From positions 131,261,032 through 131,325,031 of the forward strand of contig CM073591.1 of NCBI GenBank assembly GCA_037074705.1: a stretch of DNA of 64,000 nt, written 5' to 3'. Origin of the DNA: Zhengitettix transpicula. Lineage: Eukaryota; Arthropoda; Insecta; Orthoptera; Tetrigidae. This document shows positions 61,001 to 64,000 of this stretch, piece after piece (positions within the stretch are counted from its first letter, which is position 1; each line of letters starts with the position of its first letter). The notes under the pieces were generated by a model. The model was not told the origin of the DNA. It ran no database searches and worked only from the letters and a program-made list of their open reading frames with translations. Position numbers and translations under genes: made by a program.

Positions 61001-61415
61001 GCAAGTTCCCCATCCCTGTTCTACATCATCTGGCTGTTTTGATAAGAACTCGATATCACCCCTCGGTTTGTCGGGGAAAATGCCCTCTTCTCGAGACGAA
61101 ATTGTTGACTCTAGCTGGGTCCCCTTCTTCACAAAACTCCAGTCCCCTTTCGCAACTTGTTCATCATATAAACGTTGACTTCGTTTTGGAAATTAATGCG
61201 AAAGCCCCATAAGGTTATCAGAAGCGAGCCCCGAGGCGGCCACATGCTGTAGGAAGCGATCTCCATAATTCCTAGATCAATATTGGCCGGTCTCCGTTCA
61301 TGAAATATGTATGGGGTCCCAGGCCTAGCGCCCGCTCTCGGAGCTGCGGGCCGACAGCGCCTCACTGCCCGCCAAGCGCGGGCCCGCGACTCCGCACACT
61401 ACGGGCTCTGCGCGC
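61001..61415. promoter_or_regulatory. CpG-rich candidate regulatory block
   Basis: GC-rich stretch, most marked at 61310-61410 where CpG is dense. Open frames on both strands show no family resemblance. No exon identified. Confidence 0.3.
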
Positions 61416-61760
61416 TTTTATTACATTACAGGCATGTAATGTACACATTATATTAGTAACTCATCACAGCTCAGTGTCAACAAACTCATCCTGACTTTAA
61501 TTTAATTTACGGTTCATTTATTTTACTGATTCCTTATAAACCGAAGATGTACTAATTAGCACAACGTTCATTATCCTAAAATACGTCCAAATCCTTACAT
61601 TAAATCGGCAGAAAATTATTTCAGTTTAGTAATTCGTAGAAGCGCAACTTTACGATATCTAAATATTAATCAGTCACCCTTTCTAATAAAACGTCCTGAT
61701 ATCAAGCCCTAGAAATGAAAATATAATTTTGTTTTGTAATACAATGATAAGATAAAGTAG
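61416..61760. other. Intron, nothing recognised
   Basis: AT-rich; no feature seen. Confidence 0.5.
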
Positions 61761-61850
61761 TTAAATGACAGACAAAATTAAGTGGTGATATAAATACCAC
61801 ACAACGTATCTGGGAACTTTGTTCCTTTCTTCAGGTGCAAAAAAAAATCC
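61761..61850 (-). repeat. Hammerhead-like module repeat (single)
   Basis: The minus strand reads CTGAAGA-17 nt-GATAC at 61806-61834, with a perfect 5-bp stem GGAAC with GTTCC, followed by GTTGTGTGGTATTTATATCA and CTTAATTTTGTCTGTC. Confidence 0.7.
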
Positions 61851-63020
61851 CACCTATTTAGACAACTTTTACTGGTGTCGCACTTTATCCTCTCAGTCGG
61901 GTTTCAAGCTTGGATAGAAGGGTGACTGTGCTTATATGATAATCACGTAATCATAAATATAATAGTGTGTGTGTTTGCTTATGTTGTGATGAAAATCATG
62001 ACCGAGTCCCGAGCAAGAAATATAAACGTCACCACGAGTTTAATACAACTAAACCTTACTTTTTTATAATAATAATAATATATAATGTAATATATAATAA
62101 ATTGAAACTAATAGTTACATATATCTGACTTCGATATAATTATAAAAGAATAAAAATAATCCAATTTGGCAGAAAAAATTTTTTAACTCCATTTTATGTA
62201 CAATCTGTCCATTAGGACAATAATCGTAAGTATGAAATATTAAATATATTACACACACAGAGGCTTGTGGGAGAAGCTACCAGAGAAGCCACTCCACCAA
62301 TATATATCTTAGTGACTTTATGACATATATTTTTACACCTTCTACACTGTCCTTATTAAAATATATCTAATAGGTCATTGGGTTTGAACTTTCTCAGCCG
62401 TCCCACTTCACAATTTGGTTTGTAGAATGCTCGCGCTAGTTAGTTTGGATGGAGAAATAATTTAAAAAATTATCACGACATTTCGTCCTCAAACTAGGTA
62501 TTCACCACGTGTAAAATGGATTTGGAGTTTTATAAATAATTTCCATACATTGCCTATTATTTTATTAATATTGATGTTATATAAATACATTTTTCGTAGA
62601 ATTTCCAAGACGTGCAATATATGCCCCAAAACAGAAATAATATGGTAGTAATCACATGTGACCAACTTAAATGGATGAATTTCAGAGGCCTCTTAATGCG
62701 AAAGAAAAATAAACTCGTTACATTCTGTTATTATCCAGATAAAAAAAGTGTTTCAAAATATTATACAGTTTATATTTGACTAGAGTTAGTGAGCTTCCGG
62801 CACTGCCCTAGACTAGGTCCTGTTACACCACACGGCCACGTGAAGCAGCTCAAGGTCCTATTCGCACCTGGCGGTAAGTAAGTGTTTTGGTGCTCATCGT
62901 GTCCTATTTACAAATCCACGGGTGTCTCATAACATGAAAATTTACTTGAAAATAATGGCGCGCTTTGCCTAATAGACACTCTTTATGAGATCAACAAATT
63001 TACTTTTCAGATCTTCGCCA
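61851..63020. other. Intron, nothing recognised
   Basis: AT-rich except a GC-richer patch at 62775-62880 without identifiable content. Confidence 0.45.
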
Positions 63021-63420
63021 TTTTCGTTACGTTAAAATATGTTTATTTCTCCGTTTGTAACGCGAGCCCCTTTGTGACTCCCCGAGCATCTTATAAGACA
63101 TTCTAAACAATTGGTAATGCAGCTCAGAAACAACAAGGTTTCCTAACACCTCCGGAGAGACAGAGAACCCTTAATTGAATTTAAAATCCTTCCGCGGAGG
63201 TCTTGGGGATATGAGTTCTGGAAGCGCCTTAAAAATTCATTTCTCTGCGAAGGCACGTGCGGGGGTGGCTCTGCAGAGGGATGATCCTGGGTTAATCCCG
63301 CATCCCCGCTCCCCTCGAGACGAGACGGGAGCTCTCACCCGTGAAGAAACTGCAGCTTCTTATCGCCGGGACCTGACTGCGAAAAATGATGCGGCACGTA
63401 TCACTGATCACGAACTGTAC
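63021..63420. promoter_or_regulatory. GC-richer candidate regulatory block
   Basis: Unique GC-richer stretch with CTTAATTGAATT at about 63170. A 101-codon frame (63175-63480) contains a tRNA-like GGGTTAATCCCGC but resembles no protein. Confidence 0.25.
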
Positions 63421-63961
63421 CACGATATTGCAAATAATATAAAAAGTGTGCACGTGGGTACTGAAACTAGAAAAATCTAAAAAAAAATAGGCAAAATTCC
63501 AAGAGTTCTGCCAATCTGACATGTCGGAAAAACGTGGAAAAGATATTAAGCCCAAAAAAACTACAGGAAGAAAATCTTACACTTACAAACACAAGTTTAA
63601 ATAATTATAAATACTCTCATATCCTGTGAATAAATTAAACAAAAGGACACAAGGCAAGACTTTAGCTGATAATCGGATAGCCATTTTCGGAACCGATTAT
63701 TTAAATTATGATTCATGTTTTAGAGCTTTTCCCAAGTAATTCAGCAGAATAAAGTGTCTGGAGTTCTGAACTACATCCACATTAAACTGGAAACATACTT
63801 CCACTGTTTTCTTTATTTAAAATGGGAAGAAGTTGAACAACCTGCCACAGCACAAAATTATTTAGAATGCTAGTAACAATTTCTAGAAGAATCCTTAAAG
63901 AACACAAAACCTTCAATATGAATATTTTTCCAATTTTTTTACCATAAGGTATCCACGAATT
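63421..63961. other. Intron, nothing recognised
   Basis: AT-rich; no feature seen. Confidence 0.45.
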
Positions 63962-64000
63962 GACAACTCTTCTTTAATAGCGCAGGAAGGGATTTGAAAG
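63962..64000 (+). mobile_element. LINE C-terminus fragment, cut by the window edge
   Basis: Matches 53508-53544 at most positions (CAACTC, CTTTAATAGC, AGGAAGGGAT, TGAAAG). The frame reads QLFFNSAGRDLK, parallel to QLPFNSIGRDVK in the other copy. The element continues beyond 64000. Confidence 0.6.

Noticed and set aside
32360..64000. Search for the Lim1 exon with the first LIM domain
   Set aside because: No minus-strand stretch with the paired Cys, WH and DFF motifs was found, so none is annotated.
1..64000. CRISPR arrays, operons, prophage or bacterial features
   Set aside because: No spaced identical repeats, no gene packing and clear eukaryotic splice sites and SINE/LINE content; the window is eukaryotic.

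Overview
The window looks like intronic DNA from an arthropod, most likely an insect with a large, repeat-rich genome. It is strongly AT-rich and contains no long open reading frame, no operon-like gene packing and no ribosomal or complete tRNA gene. The only host coding sequence I can support is one 206-bp exon on the minus strand (32154-32359). It encodes the second LIM zinc-binding domain of a Lim1 (Lhx1/5 class) LIM-homeodomain transcription factor and has clean splice sites on both sides. I find neither the exon for the first LIM domain (expected above 32360) nor the homeodomain exons (expected below 32154). On that reading, both introns run off the window and each is at least about 31 kb long. 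The placement as a hemimetabolous, large-genome insect is an inference from intron size and repeat load.

Layout. 1-32153 is the intron downstream of the exon in transcript direction; 32360-64000 is the intron upstream. Three kinds of material occupy them. (1) Interspersed repeats: tRNA-derived SINE copies near 3.0, 6.8, 7.3-8.0 and 20.9 kb; a non-autonomous hAT element with a perfect 8-bp target duplication inside one SINE (7348-7890); a Tc1/mariner-like remnant (26221-26782); a pogo-like MITE (33278-33597); LINE fragments (24312-25005, 53440-53890, 63962-64000, perhaps 49218-49400). (2) A recurring structured module, CTGANGA-17 nt-GAAAC, always about 29 nt long, found on both strands at many sites from 4.5 to 61.8 kb. 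It often lies in divergent fold-back pairs, and once in a 146-bp tandem array beside the Lim1 exon. It resembles the catalytic core of a hammerhead ribozyme with its stem II, as known from Penelope-like retroelements. (3) GC-richer blocks of 150-500 bp in the AT-rich background, many with homeodomain (TAATTA, TAATCC), Sox, nuclear-receptor, E-box or YY1-like sites. These are candidate cis-regulatory elements of Lim1, but this is inference without conservation data.

How it fits together: the exon supplies a protein-interaction zinc finger of a developmental regulator. The long introns are plausible homes for its enhancers, and mobile elements have accumulated between them. The hammerhead-like repeat family is the least expected structure in the window and the one most worth testing.
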